Assembly (NCBI GenBank): GCA_934339215.1
Contig: CAKRHU010000154.1
Coordinates: 1 to 5,025, forward strand
From: an uncultured Lacticaseibacillus sp.
Lineage (GTDB): Bacteria > Bacillota > Bacilli > Lactobacillales > Lactobacillaceae
DNA: 5,025 nt
Reading direction: 5' to 3'
Both the position numbers and the translations under genes were made by a program. Positions 1-5,025 of the stretch are shown in pieces. Each line of letters begins with the position of its first letter. Positions within the stretch are counted from its first letter, which is position 1. The notes beneath the pieces were generated by a model. The model was not told the DNA's origin. It saw nothing but the letters and a program-made list of their open reading frames with translations, and ran no database searches.

Positions 1-732
1 GCCCTTGGTGCCTGACACGACGCCACGCTTAGGTTGTTTGGCGCGCAAGGATAAAGCCATCACGGCCATTTGTTGGTCGGGATTTTTCAAAATAATCCCA
101 GATTGTTCATCCACACCAGTTTCAAAGAATTTGACGGTGGTGAGGGTGACATTAGGTTGTGAATTCAAAAAGGTGCGTGCAAAAGCCGTGGCATAGCCGC
201 CGATATCTAACAAGGCGCCGCCGGCTAGATCTTTGTTAAAGAAGCGATTATTCGGATCATAATCTTTGAGACTGCCGAAGTTGACTTGCACCATATTGAT
301 GTCGCCGAGTTTACCTGACGTGATCAAATCCTGAACTTGTTGGTAAATCGGCATGTGGAACAGGGTCAACCCTTCCGTCAAAATCAACCCTTTTTCATGG
401 GCCAACGCTTGGACTTCATCGAATTGCTTGGCGTTGACAGTGATCGCTTTTTCCGCAAAAACATGCTTGCCAGCATTCAACGCCTTTTTGATGTAATCGT
501 AATGGAAGGTATGTGGGGTGGCGATGTAGATGATATCGATATTGGGATCGGCAATCATCGCTTCAGCGTTAGGATAGGTGTGTTGAATGTGTTTTTCGGT
601 AGCAAACTGCTGGGTTTGTGCTGCATTCACTGCCGTCACGCCATAAACTGTGCCGTTCACTGCATTCAAAGCATCCGCCATTTCATGGGCAATCACGCCA
701 GTCCCAATCATACCCCAATTATATGTGTTCAT
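1..732 (-). CDS. Gfo/Idh/MocA-family NAD(P)-dependent oxidoreductase, C-terminus cut by window edge
   Basis: The first 244 residues are present and the frame runs open through base 1; family members are usually about 320-380 residues. Seen: an N-terminal Rossmann fold with the nucleotide loop GMIGTGVIA (residues 7-15), the conserved ATPHTFHYDY strand and helix (71-80), the GKHVFAEKAIT segment (88-98) with the family lysine K95 (EKA instead of the usual EKP), and GGALLDIGGY (171-180), in which D176 and Y180 sit where dihydrodiol dehydrogenase and glucose-fructose oxidoreductase-like members have their catalytic tyrosine region. Such enzymes oxidise or reduce sugars, inositols or related polyols in the cytoplasm; the substrate here is unknown. 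The ATG at 730-732 is one base after the stop of the isomerase gene, and its ribosome binding site AAAGGA (742-747) lies inside that gene, so the two are co-transcribed and probably translationally coupled. The family call is firm; the substrate is not. Confidence 0.93.
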   Translation of the reverse strand, partial: MNTYNWGMIGTGVIAHEMADALNAVNGTVYGVTAVNAAQTQQFATEKHIQHTYPNAEAMIADPNIDIIYIATPHTFHYDYIKKALNAGKHVFAEKAITVNAKQFDEVQALAHEKGLILTEGLTLFHMPIYQQVQDLITSGKLGDINMVQVNFGSLKDYDPNNRFFNKDLAGGALLDIGGYATAFARTFLNSQPNVTLTTVKFFETGVDEQSGIILKNPDQQMAVMALSLRAKQPKRGVVSGTKG

Positions 733-733
733 C

Positions 734-1396
734 TTAATGGGTCCTTTCTATACGTTGTATGTTACCGTCAGTCGTTTTTAACAAAATCGTCGTCACCAAG
801 CCTTCAAACAAAGAAGTGGCCACGACGCCTGGCAAACTCTCCAAACGCTGGGTAAAATCATGCCCCTTAGTTTCAGGAGGTAATTGCAGATCGATCACCT
901 TGTTGCCATCACGGGTGCGCGTGAAGCCCATATAATTGCTAGCTTCGCGCACCTTGGCAGTGGTGTGAAATTGGGCAGCCACTTGCTGGACTAAGGGGAT
1001 GGCAGCATCAAGGGCTTCGATCGTCAATGGTACTTGCCCATTAAAGTCGGGAACATACCGGTCAGCGCCAACCAGTAACACAAATTGTTGGCTCAACATC
1101 GCATTGCGTTTCTCATAAGTAAAAATGGCACCGCCGCTTTTCAACGCGTCGAAACCTTTTGTGACTTGATCACAGCCATCAAAGGCGATATCCGTTGCCG
1201 TGAGATCAAGATCTACGGTCAAACCTAGTTCGCGACAAGTTGCCACAGTCGCTTCTGAGGGACTACAAATGCGCAAATCAGTCAGTGAACTTGCAGCGAT
1301 CGCTTGCGCTAGTTGTTTGATATGGTTGCCGCCGCCTAAGCTGATGGCCATGCCGGATTCGATCATCGCTAAAGCCGCTTGAATTTGTTTGGTCAT
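734..1396 (-). CDS. rpiA: Ribose-5-phosphate isomerase A-like protein (divergent RpiA paralogue)
   Basis: The protein has 220 residues, matching the usual RpiA length of about 220-230. RpiA interconverts ribose 5-phosphate and ribulose 5-phosphate in the pentose phosphate pathway. By my alignment to remembered E. coli RpiA, the catalytic residues are kept: D73 and D76 in DGCDQ (family DGADE), K86 in KSGGA (family KGGGA), and E95 in TYEK (family TREK). GNKVIDLQL and the C-terminal PGVVATSLFEG are also typical. The N-terminal substrate/phosphate loop, normally GTGST, reads GGGNH (21-25), and the E after DGAD is Q77. The substrate may therefore be a different sugar phosphate. The ATG at 1394-1396 follows an excellent AGGAGGTG site (1401-1408, six bases between AGGAGG and the start). 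It is the first gene of a two-gene unit with the downstream oxidoreductase, divergent from an SIS-domain regulator. The symbol reflects family, not proven activity. Confidence 0.88.
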   Translation of the reverse strand: MTKQIQAALAMIESGMAISLGGGNHIKQLAQAIAASSLTDLRICSPSEATVATCRELGLTVDLDLTATDIAFDGCDQVTKGFDALKSGGAIFTYEKRNAMLSQQFVLLVGADRYVPDFNGQVPLTIEALDAAIPLVQQVAAQFHTTAKVREASNYMGFTRTRDGNKVIDLQLPPETKGHDFTQRLESLPGVVATSLFEGLVTTILLKTTDGNIQRIERTH

Positions 1397-1411
1397 GAAG
1401 CACCTCCTGAG

Positions 1412-1453
1412 AAATTTTGTTTCACAGTCATCTTAAAATGTGAAATAAATTTT
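1412..1453. promoter_or_regulatory. Inverted-repeat operator, probable binding site of the adjacent RpiR-type regulator
   Basis: Two 15-base arms (1412-1426 and 1439-1453) match at 13 of 15 positions as an inverted repeat around a 12-base centre. The inner core is perfect: TTTCACA-N12-TGTGAAA (1420-1445). Equivalent bases in the two arms are about 19 bp apart, close to two helical turns, as expected for a dimeric HTH protein. The repeat encloses the -10 and the predicted start site of the minus-strand promoter and touches its -35, so bound protein should block rpiA-gfo transcription. Assignment to the neighbouring regulator is inferred from position. Confidence 0.65.
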
Positions 1454-1458
1454 GTCAA
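1430..1458 (-). promoter_or_regulatory. Promoter of the rpiA-like/oxidoreductase operon
   Basis: Reading the minus strand, a perfect -35 TTGACA (1453-1458) is followed by a 17-base spacer and -10 TAAGAT (1430-1435, four of six matches to TATAAT). The transcript should start near 1423, giving a leader of about 27 bases that contains the AGGAGGTG ribosome binding site. The inverted repeat at 1412-1453 overlies it. Confidence 0.7.
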
Positions 1459-1479
1459 GCGCTTGCTTAACGGTACAAA
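1452..1479 (+). promoter_or_regulatory. Candidate promoter of the RpiR-family regulator gene
   Basis: A -35 TTGTCA (1452-1457, five of six matches) lies 16 bases upstream of TACAAA (1474-1479, four of six). Its -35 is almost the exact complement of the -35 of the opposite promoter (1453-1458), so the two polymerases would compete. The predicted start is near 1486, giving a leader of about 40 bases before the regulator start. Confidence 0.45.
1453..1467. promoter_or_regulatory. Candidate cre (CcpA) site, imperfect
   Basis: The perfect palindrome CAAGCGCTTG (1456-1465) contains the AAGCGCTT core of catabolite-responsive elements such as TGAAAGCGCTTTCA. The right side continues GCT as in relaxed lactic acid bacterial consensus forms, but the left outer TG is shifted by one base (GTCAAG rather than TGNAAG). 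It covers the -35 region of both divergent promoters, a position where CcpA would repress. It could instead be a chance palindrome or a second regulator site. Confidence 0.35.
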
Positions 1480-1493
1480 ATCAACTAAATTTG

Positions 1494-1517
1494 AGGAGGC
1501 AGAAATTGACGAAATGA
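1494..1517 (+). promoter_or_regulatory. Orphan Shine-Dalgarno with a three-codon TTG mini-ORF in the regulator leader
   Basis: A full-strength AGGAGG (1494-1499) sits 25 bases before the regulator's first ATG, too far to serve it directly. Six bases downstream is TTG ACG AAA TGA (1506-1517), a three-codon reading frame. The regulator's own site is the weaker GAGGG (1516-1520), which overlaps the mini-ORF stop. This could be a translation-coupling leader, a standby ribosome site, or a decayed ancestral start. The arrangement is visible; function is a guess. Confidence 0.3.
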
Positions 1518-1524
1518 GGGAAAT

Positions 1525-2367
1525 ATGATGACCCAACGCAATATCATCAATGATTTGTATGCGCAACAGCCGAAAATGTCAGCCACTGATGGCAAGATCG
1601 CCGAAGTGATTTTGGCCGATCCCAGCCTGGTGGTGAATATGACCATTGCGGCATTGGCGCAAGCAGCGCAAGTCAGTGAAGCTTCTGTGTCACGGTTTTG
1701 CCGGAATTTGAATCGCGACGGTTTTCATCAGGTGAAAATCGAACTTGCGCAAGCCGCCGAAGATCAACACAATTACTATCATGATATTCACGCTGACTCG
1801 ACCAGCCTAGCCTTACAAAATATTGCCGAAAATAAAATTGCCGAAGTCAAAGCCACCTTAAAAGCGACAGATTCAGCACAAATTGAGCAAGTCCTGACTT
1901 GGTTGAAACAAGCCCCGGTGATCCAATGTGCTGGTGCTGGTGGCACATATCCGGTGGCGTTAGATGCAGTGTACAAATTCAACCAGTTAGGCTTTTTAGC
2001 GTTGTCTGATGCGACTTATGAAACCAGCATGGCGCAAACCATGAATTTACCCAAAGATTCGGTATTATTGGTGATTTCAAATTCTGGCGAAACGGCGCAT
2101 TTGATCAACCAGGCGCAATATGCCAAACAGCACGGGATTCACGTTATGGCATTGACTAACCGGGATGATTCGCCGTTGGGGAAGCTGGCGGCGGTGCATA
2201 TTTTAACGGCGGTGCGGCAACAGGTGTTTGAATCCGAATATTATTTCTCAAGGTTGTCTGCGACTGCCGCAATTGAAGCCTTATTCTTATTATTACTGGC
2301 GCAAGATCCAGCGTACTCGGATCATATTCAGGCCCATGAAAATCTGATCGCAGATGCCAAAATCTGA
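1525..2367 (+). CDS. MurR/RpiR-family transcriptional regulator (HTH + SIS sugar-phosphate sensor)
   Basis: The 280-residue length is typical for the family. The N-terminal HTH_6 domain spans about residues 1-78 with the recognition region TIAALAQAAQVSEASVSRFC (40-59), followed by RNLNRDGFHQVKIELA. A C-terminal SIS domain spans about 125-255: the first strand and loop VIQCAGAGGTYPVALD (132-147), and SNSGET (185-190), the phosphosugar-binding loop. Such proteins are cytoplasmic DNA-binding dimers whose DNA affinity changes when a sugar phosphate binds the SIS domain. It is divergent from the isomerase-oxidoreductase pair, with an inverted repeat in the shared promoter region, so local control of that pair is the likely role. 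An in-frame TGA at 1507-1509 and lack of other start codons fix the start at ATG 1525 or ATG 1528; GAGGG at 1516-1520 is four bases from the first and seven from the second, so M2 may be the real start. Confidence 0.93.
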   Translation: MMTQRNIINDLYAQQPKMSATDGKIAEVILADPSLVVNMTIAALAQAAQVSEASVSRFCRNLNRDGFHQVKIELAQAAEDQHNYYHDIHADSTSLALQNIAENKIAEVKATLKATDSAQIEQVLTWLKQAPVIQCAGAGGTYPVALDAVYKFNQLGFLALSDATYETSMAQTMNLPKDSVLLVISNSGETAHLINQAQYAKQHGIHVMALTNRDDSPLGKLAAVHILTAVRQQVFESEYYFSRLSATAAIEALFLLLLAQDPAYSDHIQAHENLIADAKI

Positions 2368-2373
2368 ACACAC

Positions 2374-2412
2374 AAAGACGCCACGAGTTTTGATGCTCGT
2401 GGCGTCTTTTTC
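2374..2412 (+). terminator. Rho-independent terminator after the regulator gene, possibly bidirectional
   Basis: A perfect 14-bp stem, AAAGACGCCACGAG (2374-2387) with CTCGTGGCGTCTTT (2396-2409), closes an eight-base loop, and its 3' side ends in a run of five T (2407-2411). It begins seven bases after the regulator stop and ends just before the stop of the convergent sensor kinase gene. On the minus strand the trailing sequence TTTGTGTGTT is less T-rich, so it should work best for the plus-strand gene while still giving a strong hairpin to the kinase transcript. Confidence 0.92.
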
Positions 2413-2414
2413 AA

Positions 2415-3716
2415 TTAATTTACTTTGGGGATGCGGGGAAATTTCGCAATAAACTCGGCGCCATGCGGTTGCACATCGGTGACGGTCATTTTGCCGCGAT
2501 GGGCTTTGACGATCCAAGCCCCGATCGATAGACCTAAGCCGCTGCCACCAGTTTTGCGATTGCGTGATTTATCGGCGCGATAGAACCGCTCGAAAATATG
2601 GGCTTTATCGTCATCGGAAATCGTCGGTCCTGAGTTGCCAATGACCAGTTGCCAATCATTAGCGGACATCACCACTTTCACCCAAACCTTGTCGCCAGCT
2701 GCGGTATATTTGAAGGCATTGTCCAATAACAAAACGGTCAATTGATGCATGCGCTCGTTATCAAACAAGGCATTGCCATGTTCAGGCAAGTCGACGCTGA
2801 AAGTTTTATCTTGTGACGCGGCGATATCTTCGTAAGGGCGCAACAGTTTGGTGAAGTAAGCATTCAATTCAAACGGTTGAATGTCCAATTGCACCGCGTT
2901 GGAATCAGCTTTGGCGATGGTCAATAAGTCCCCGGTCAACTGGCGCAAGCGCTTGGTTTCAGCCAACGAGGTGGCAATGGCTTCGGTTTGATCGATAATT
3001 GTGGCATTGGGTTTGGTCAGCATCGCTTCTTGTTGGCTTTGGATCACCGCTAATGGCGCCCGCAGTTCGTGAGCGGCGTCAGCGACAAAGTCTTGTTGAT
3101 GTTGCCAAGCCACGACGATTGGGGCCATTGAACGATTCGACAACCAATATGCTAAGGCCAAAGCCAGCAACCAGAAAATCACCATGGTCAAAATCAACGC
3201 CTGACGGAAAGTTTTTAAGGCAAACATTTGCGAGTCGATGTTTTGCACGATCATTACATATTTGCCCGCATAACTGGAGTTAAGGTTGGATTTTTTGACT
3301 TTGATCAACAAGGTGCGAAACGTCCCGCTGGTGGTGGTCAACGTCCGCTTGACGTTGACATATTTCTTGTTGAGTTTCATATATTGCAAGTAGGCGTAAG
3401 CATCCATTCCAATTTGGGCTTGGTTGGTGATTTTACCTTTGCGATTGAACACCAATAACGTGGTGCGCATCGGGTTGGGCTCGTTGCCAGTGGGCTTGCC
3501 ATTGCGCAAAGGATTGCGCCCCATCGTCATGGTCTGGGTGTTGGAAAGTGATTTACGCTTTTGCTGAACTAAGGTTTGATCAACGTCGCGATACACGGAG
3601 CGCTCATACATCACAAACACGATCAGCCCCAAAGCGATGAACAACCCAGCGAAACTCAACAACTGGGCGACAAACAAACGCCGGCGTTGATTCTCAATCG
3701 CTGCATCACTGTTCAT
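2415..3716 (-). CDS. ciaH: CiaH-like membrane sensor histidine kinase
   Basis: A 433-residue kinase. Seen: a first membrane segment at about 14-37, an extracytoplasmic sensor region of about 135 residues (38-172) rich in K, R, N and T, and a second membrane segment at about 174-192. The cytoplasmic part follows: the H-box DFVADAAHELRAPLAVIQ with phospho-accepting H216, the N-box LLDNAFKYT (N333), a G1 motif reading GNSGPTI in place of DxGxG, the F-box FERFYR (375-380), and the G2 loop GGSGLGLSI (390-398). The DHp region (QQ-FV--A-HELR-PLAV, then KP-ATI-D--E-IA-SL-E) strongly resembles remembered streptococcal CiaH, a kinase linked to envelope stress, competence and beta-lactam tolerance. NxG in place of DxG occurs in active kinases, so I do not treat it as inactivating. 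The ATG overlaps the regulator's TGA (ATGA), with GAGGGA at 3722-3727 as ribosome binding site. The stimulus is unknown. Confidence 0.93.
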   Translation of the reverse strand: MNSDAAIENQRRRLFVAQLLSFAGLFIALGLIVFVMYERSVYRDVDQTLVQQKRKSLSNTQTMTMGRNPLRNGKPTGNEPNPMRTTLLVFNRKGKITNQAQIGMDAYAYLQYMKLNKKYVNVKRTLTTTSGTFRTLLIKVKKSNLNSSYAGKYVMIVQNIDSQMFALKTFRQALILTMVIFWLLALALAYWLSNRSMAPIVVAWQHQQDFVADAAHELRAPLAVIQSQQEAMLTKPNATIIDQTEAIATSLAETKRLRQLTGDLLTIAKADSNAVQLDIQPFELNAYFTKLLRPYEDIAASQDKTFSVDLPEHGNALFDNERMHQLTVLLLDNAFKYTAAGDKVWVKVVMSANDWQLVIGNSGPTISDDDKAHIFERFYRADKSRNRKTGGSGLGLSIGAWIVKAHRGKMTVTDVQPHGAEFIAKFPRIPKVN

Positions 3717-4405
3717 TGCGATCCCTCACTTTGTAAAATGTACCCGACACTGCGGATCGTTTTGATCATCGCTTCGGCTTGAGTGTGACGTAATTTTTTG
3801 CGCAAGTTGGACATATAGACTTCGACTACTGAAATCGCGGTGTCCGAGTCAAAGCCCCACAAACGATCAAAAATCTGATCTTTGGTAATGATGGTGTCGA
3901 CATTTTGCAACAAGTAAACCAATAAATCATATTCTTTGCCGTTTAAGGTGACTGGCAAGTCGTTGACATTGGCCGAGTGATTGGCGACGTCCACTGATAG
4001 CGGCCCACAGCGCAACACATTATCGGCAGCGAGTTTGCCGGTGCGCTTGAGCAAGGCCTTTAAGCGCATGATCAATTCTTCGCGGTGGAAAGGCTTAGTC
4101 AAATAATCATCGCCGCCTAGGGTAAACCCGCGCAATTTATCCGCCAAGGCATCTTTGGCCGTGAGGATCAAGACCGGGGTTTGCACCGCTTTTGCGCGAA
4201 TGGCCTTCAATAAATCAAAACCGTTCATTTCCGGTAACATGATATCCAGCACAATGGCGTCATAAATATCTTGTTCCGCCATAAATTCGCCGTCACTGCC
4301 GGTTAAAGCGGATTCGACGTCGGCAAAATCGCGCACAAAGTCGCAAATACTTTGATTCAAGTTGGGGTCGTCTTCTACGACTAAGATCTTTGGTTTACTG
4401 GTCAC
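3713..4405 (-). CDS. ciaR: CiaR-like OmpR-family response regulator
   Basis: The 230 residues fit the OmpR/PhoB family. The receiver domain (about 5-120) shows the acidic pocket E11-D12-D13, phospho-acceptor D54 in VLDIMLPEMNGF, switch T82 in LILTAKD, and K104 in DDYLTKPF. The winged-helix DNA-binding domain (about 130-227) contains NGKEYDLLVYLLQN, the segment DRLWGFDSDTAISVVEVYMS, and IRSVGYIL. These last segments are nearly those I recall for streptococcal CiaR, including the DFADV run at 26-30, so the CiaR call rests on more than family membership. The start is GTG at 4403-4405: no other ATG, GTG or TTG lies in frame before the upstream TAG at 4433-4435, and GAGG (4414-4417) sits eight bases before it. 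It is the first gene of the ciaR-ciaH unit. A CiaR-box-like direct repeat upstream (4451-4467) suggests it controls its own transcription. Confidence 0.94.
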   Translation of the reverse strand: MTSKPKILVVEDDPNLNQSICDFVRDFADVESALTGSDGEFMAEQDIYDAIVLDIMLPEMNGFDLLKAIRAKAVQTPVLILTAKDALADKLRGFTLGGDDYLTKPFHREELIMRLKALLKRTGKLAADNVLRCGPLSVDVANHSANVNDLPVTLNGKEYDLLVYLLQNVDTIITKDQIFDRLWGFDSDTAISVVEVYMSNLRKKLRHTQAEAMIKTIRSVGYILQSEGSQ

Positions 4406-4424
4406 TGCCCGCGCCTCTTTTCTG

Positions 4425-4453
4425 ATTATTGACTAGGATACTCACTGAGTCTA
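4425..4453 (-). promoter_or_regulatory. Candidate ciaR-ciaH promoter region
   Basis: Two -10 candidates can be read on the minus strand. TATCCT (4435-4440, four of six) has no good -35 but lies exactly ten bases after the CiaR-like repeat, as expected if bound regulator replaces the -35. AATAAT (4425-4430, five of six) has TAGACT (4448-4453, four of six) 17 bases upstream, but would start the transcript almost on top of the ribosome binding site. I favour the first; the choice is not settled by sequence. Confidence 0.45.
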
Positions 4454-4467
4454 AAAACTACCTTAAA
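4451..4467 (-). promoter_or_regulatory. CiaR-box-like direct repeat upstream of ciaR
   Basis: On the minus strand the sequence reads TTTAAG-GTAGT-TTTTAG. The CiaR site known from Streptococcus is TTTAAG-N5-TTTAAG, so the first half is perfect, the spacing is exact, and the second half has one mismatch. The 11-bp period places both halves on one face of the helix. It lies between the ciaR start and the divergent small gene and could affect both. Confidence 0.65.
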
Positions 4468-4472
4468 GCGTG

Positions 4473-4500
4473 TTGCAACTGTGTGGCAATCACGTAGAAT
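4473..4500 (+). promoter_or_regulatory. Promoter of the small divergent gene
   Basis: TTGCAA (4473-4478, four of six matches to TTGACA) is followed after 16 bases by TAGAAT (4495-4500, five of six matches to TATAAT). The predicted transcript start is near 4507, leaving a leader of about 22 bases that contains GGAGG. The CiaR-like repeat ends five bases upstream of this -35. Confidence 0.55.
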
Positions 4501-4528
4501 AAAGGTAAACAACTTGGAGGATGAGTGT

Positions 4529-4822
4529 ATGGAACCGACTGAAAGCATTACGCGCCTGCAAAAAACTGAAGGTGCCAATACGTTTTTGGAACAAGGCTTT
4601 ATCACCGAACGCGATGAACCGGCGATGATGGACAAAGACTGGTGTCAAGACTTTTTATTGCAAGTCAATGATGAATTGCGCTTGCGCAGCTTGACCCAGC
4701 GCGGCATCTTGGAAAAGTTCAACTACTATATGGGGGATGGGATGATCATTTATAATCCTGACGAATTGACCCAAGCCGATGCCAAACGCAAACTGCGTTA
4801 CGCACTAGGCTTTCATAAATAA
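4529..4822 (+). CDS. Small conserved-looking hypothetical protein, 97 residues
   Basis: I do not recognise the family. The start at ATG 4529 is chosen because GGAGG (4516-4520) lies eight bases upstream and a promoter ends at 4500; the frame is open further back to a GTG at 4481, but that lies inside the promoter. The product is soluble-looking, with no signal peptide or membrane segment, mildly acidic (17 D/E against 13 K/R), and mostly predicted helical by eye. It has one cysteine (C39 in KDWCQDF), an aromatic GILEKFNYYMGDGMIIY stretch (59-75), and a basic C-terminal tail AKRKLRYALGFHK. The good promoter and ribosome site argue that it is real. Its position opposite ciaR, with the CiaR-like box between, makes it a candidate CiaR target. 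Its 3' end overlaps the convergent dehydrogenase gene by 18 bp. Confidence 0.8.
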   Translation: MEPTESITRLQKTEGANTFLEQGFITERDEPAMMDKDWCQDFLLQVNDELRLRSLTQRGILEKFNYYMGDGMIIYNPDELTQADAKRKLRYALGFHK

Positions 4823-5025
4823 GCTGGTTTTGCCGACACTGTGGCCAGCTTCAATGGCCTTAGTGGCTGCAATCAGGTGTTTTAAGTCAAAAGGCGCAGT
4901 GTTGGTGACTGACGCTTGGATCACCCCAGCTTCATATAAAGTCGCCAGTTGCGTGAGGATCTGTTTGGTCGAATCATAGGCGACACTGAAATCTGATTTG
5001 GTGAACATGTATTCTTGATCAAAAC
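4805..5025 (-). CDS. C-terminal end of a medium-chain alcohol dehydrogenase/quinone oxidoreductase-like protein
   Basis: Only the last 72 complete codons are present; the frame is open to the right edge, and the ATG at 5006-5008 is an internal methionine. The segment FDQEYMFTKS matches the WE(F/Y)MFT(R/K)S signature near the C-terminus of the zinc-binding alcohol dehydrogenase family 1/quinone oxidoreductase group. It is followed by the usual LATLYEAGVIQ helix, the PFDLKHLIAATKAIEAGHSVGKTSL closing segment (family form: INAENLKKAHELIESGKAKGK-VL), and a short tail ending in MKA. These are cytoplasmic NAD(P)H-dependent enzymes. The nucleotide-binding fold and any zinc ligands lie outside the window, so substrate and metal dependence cannot be judged. 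The TAG stop lies 18 bp inside the convergent small gene. Confidence 0.85.
   Translation of the reverse strand, partial: FDQEYMFTKSDFSVAYDSTKQILTQLATLYEAGVIQASVTNTAPFDLKHLIAATKAIEAGHSVGKTSLFMKA

Noticed and set aside
337..855. 172-codon plus-strand open frame across the oxidoreductase and isomerase genes
   Set aside because: It crosses two well-supported minus-strand genes, has no clear ribosome binding site or promoter, and its translation resembles no protein family; it is an antisense shadow.
2833..3077. Inactivated kinase because of HELRA and NxG variants in ciaH
   Set aside because: H216, N333, the F-box and the GxGLGL loop are all present, and HELRAPL and NSGP forms occur in ordinary active histidine kinases.
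2999..3458. Overlapping plus-strand open frames antisense to the sensor kinase gene
   Set aside because: They lie entirely within conserved ciaH coding sequence and encode compositions with no recognisable domains.
4426..4635. Minus-strand 69-codon frame upstream of ciaR
   Set aside because: It runs antisense through the promoter, ribosome site and start of the small gene and has no supporting start signals.
4821..4851. Hairpin AAGCTGG/CCAGCTT as a terminator for the small gene
   Set aside because: The stem is only seven base pairs, the loop is 17 bases, and no T run follows on either strand; it also lies in dehydrogenase coding sequence.

Overview
The window looks like chromosomal DNA of a low-to-mid GC Firmicute, most likely a lactobacillus (Lactobacillaceae). 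The reasons are strong AGGAGG-type ribosome binding sites, TTGACA/TATAAT-like promoters, and a two-component system that closely resembles streptococcal/lactobacillal CiaRH. The genus is an inference. Coding density is high: there are seven protein genes, two of them cut by the window edges, and no rRNA, tRNA, insertion sequence, CRISPR or prophage signal was seen.

Left part (1-2412): a small sugar-phosphate module with divergent transcription. On the minus strand, an RpiA-like ribose-5-phosphate isomerase paralogue (734-1396) is followed after one base by a Gfo/Idh/MocA-family NAD(P)-dependent oxidoreductase (1-732, C-terminus outside the window). On the plus strand is a MurR/RpiR-family regulator with HTH and SIS domains (1525-2367). 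The 128-bp region between them holds a good minus-strand promoter wrapped by a 15-bp-arm inverted repeat, a plus-strand promoter whose -35 overlaps the minus-strand -35, and an imperfect CcpA (cre)-like palindrome. The simplest reading is that the SIS regulator senses a phosphosugar and controls the isomerase/dehydrogenase pair. The isomerase keeps the catalytic residues of RpiA but has lost the usual GTGST substrate/phosphate loop, so its substrate may not be ribose 5-phosphate.

Middle part (2374-4467): a strong hairpin terminator separates the regulator from a convergent two-component operon. The response regulator (3713-4405, GTG start) and sensor kinase (2415-3716) overlap by four bases (ATGA) and resemble CiaR and CiaH along their length. 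Upstream of the regulator is TTTAAG-N5-TTTTAG, one base away from the CiaR direct-repeat box known from Streptococcus, which suggests autoregulation.

Right part (4473-5025): divergent from ciaR is a small unrecognised 97-residue protein gene (4529-4822) with its own promoter and a good ribosome binding site. Its 3' end overlaps by 18 bp the 3' end of a convergent medium-chain alcohol dehydrogenase/quinone oxidoreductase gene (4805-5025, only the C-terminus is present). No stretch over 300 bp lacks a gene.
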